In this document: positions 14,375-14,550 of the stretch, piece by piece
How positions within the stretch are numbered: position 1 is the first letter of the stretch
Layout of the letters: the number at the start of each line of letters is the position of its first letter
Assembly: GCA_903909415.1 (NCBI GenBank)
Contig: CAIVVS010000060.1
Coordinates: 1-14,550, forward strand
Direction: 5' to 3'
Source: an uncultured Pseudomonadota bacterium
GTDB taxonomy: Bacteria > Pseudomonadota > Gammaproteobacteria > Burkholderiales > SG8-39
Length of the DNA stretch: 14,550 bases
Program-made: the position numbers and the translations under genes
Notes under the pieces: model-generated
The model's input: the letters and a program-made list of their open reading frames with translations, nothing else
What the model was told of the DNA's origin: nothing
Database searches by the model: none

Positions 14375-14550
14375 TCAGACCCCAAGGTAGGCCTTGCGCA
14401 CCCCGTCATCGGCCAGCAGCTCCGCGCCGGTTCCCTGCATCACCACGCGGCCGTTCTCCAGCACGTAGGCGCGCGCCGCCAGGCGCAGCGACACGGCGAC
14501 GTTCTGCTCCACCAGCAGCACGGTCAGGCCCTCGGCGTTCAGCTTGCGCA
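14375..14550 (-). CDS. livF: Branched-chain amino-acid-type ABC transporter ATP-binding protein LivF, C-terminal end
   Basis: Only the last 57 or so codons are in the window. The translation reads RKLNAEGLTVLLVEQNVAVSL, then RLAARAYVLENGRVVMQGTG and AELLADDGVRKAYLGV before the stop. LLVEQN is the H-loop region strand typical of LivF-type ATPases, and the KAYLGV ending is the usual LivF C-terminus. LivF energises uptake of branched-chain amino acids or, in catabolic clusters, aromatic and other acids. The Walker motifs lie outside the window. It lies upstream of the Rieske gene on the same strand, but the 218-base gap with an AT-rich island suggests a separate promoter. Confidence 0.85.
   Translation of the reverse strand, partial: RKLNAEGLTVLLVEQNVAVSLRLAARAYVLENGRVVMQGTGAELLADDGVRKAYLGV

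Overview
The window is GC-rich, densely packed chromosomal DNA with high third-position GC and frequent GTG starts. It suggests a betaproteobacterium of the order Burkholderiales. The evidence is the ndk-rlmN neighbourhood, a TctD/TctE-type two-component pair, a Bug/TctC-family periplasmic binding protein, an eRF1-like 'translational machinery protein' and a conserved uncharacterised betaproteobacterial gene. This placement is inferred from gene content; no rRNA is present. No tRNA, CRISPR array, insertion sequence or phage gene was seen.

Layout. (1) Bases 1-763, minus strand: the 5' part of rlmN (23S rRNA/tRNA methyltransferase), preceded by ndk (nucleoside diphosphate kinase). (2) Bases 764-1132: a 369-base gene-free stretch. 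It holds promoter-like sequences and a 20-bp near-palindrome upstream of ndk, a strong GC hairpin, and an intrinsic terminator on the plus strand with no recognised gene upstream of it. (3) Bases 1133-3313, plus strand: an OmpR-family response regulator and its sensor kinase. (4) Bases 3337-8085, minus strand: HNH endonuclease, uncharacterised protein, HhH-GPD (AlkA-type) DNA glycosylase, accA (acetyl-CoA carboxylase alpha subunit) and tilS (tRNA-Ile lysidine synthase), with start/stop overlaps that suggest partial translational coupling. (5) Bases 8265-9122, minus strand: a CnoX-like thioredoxin-TPR protein. (6) Bases 9196-10081, plus strand: an FNR/Anr-like box, an eRF1-like small protein gene, a small exported protein gene and a bidirectional terminator. 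(7) Bases 10131-14550, minus strand: the end of a LivF-type ABC ATPase gene, a Rieske non-heme iron oxygenase, an unassigned thiamine-diphosphate enzyme and a TctC-family binding protein.

How the genes fit together. Regions 1, 4 and 5 are mostly housekeeping: nucleotide balance, rRNA and tRNA modification, fatty-acid initiation, DNA repair and protein quality control. Region 6 looks like a small oxygen-responsive transcription unit, because the FNR-like box sits where a class II activator site would sit relative to a weak -10. Region 7 looks like a small-molecule uptake and catabolism cluster: solute capture, an oxygenase and a ThDP carbon-carbon lyase or ligase. Its substrate cannot be read from the sequence. 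The most novel-looking items are the orphan terminator and structured stretch before the two-component genes, the FNR-like box on the eRF1-like gene, and the atypical ThDP enzyme paired with the Rieske oxygenase.
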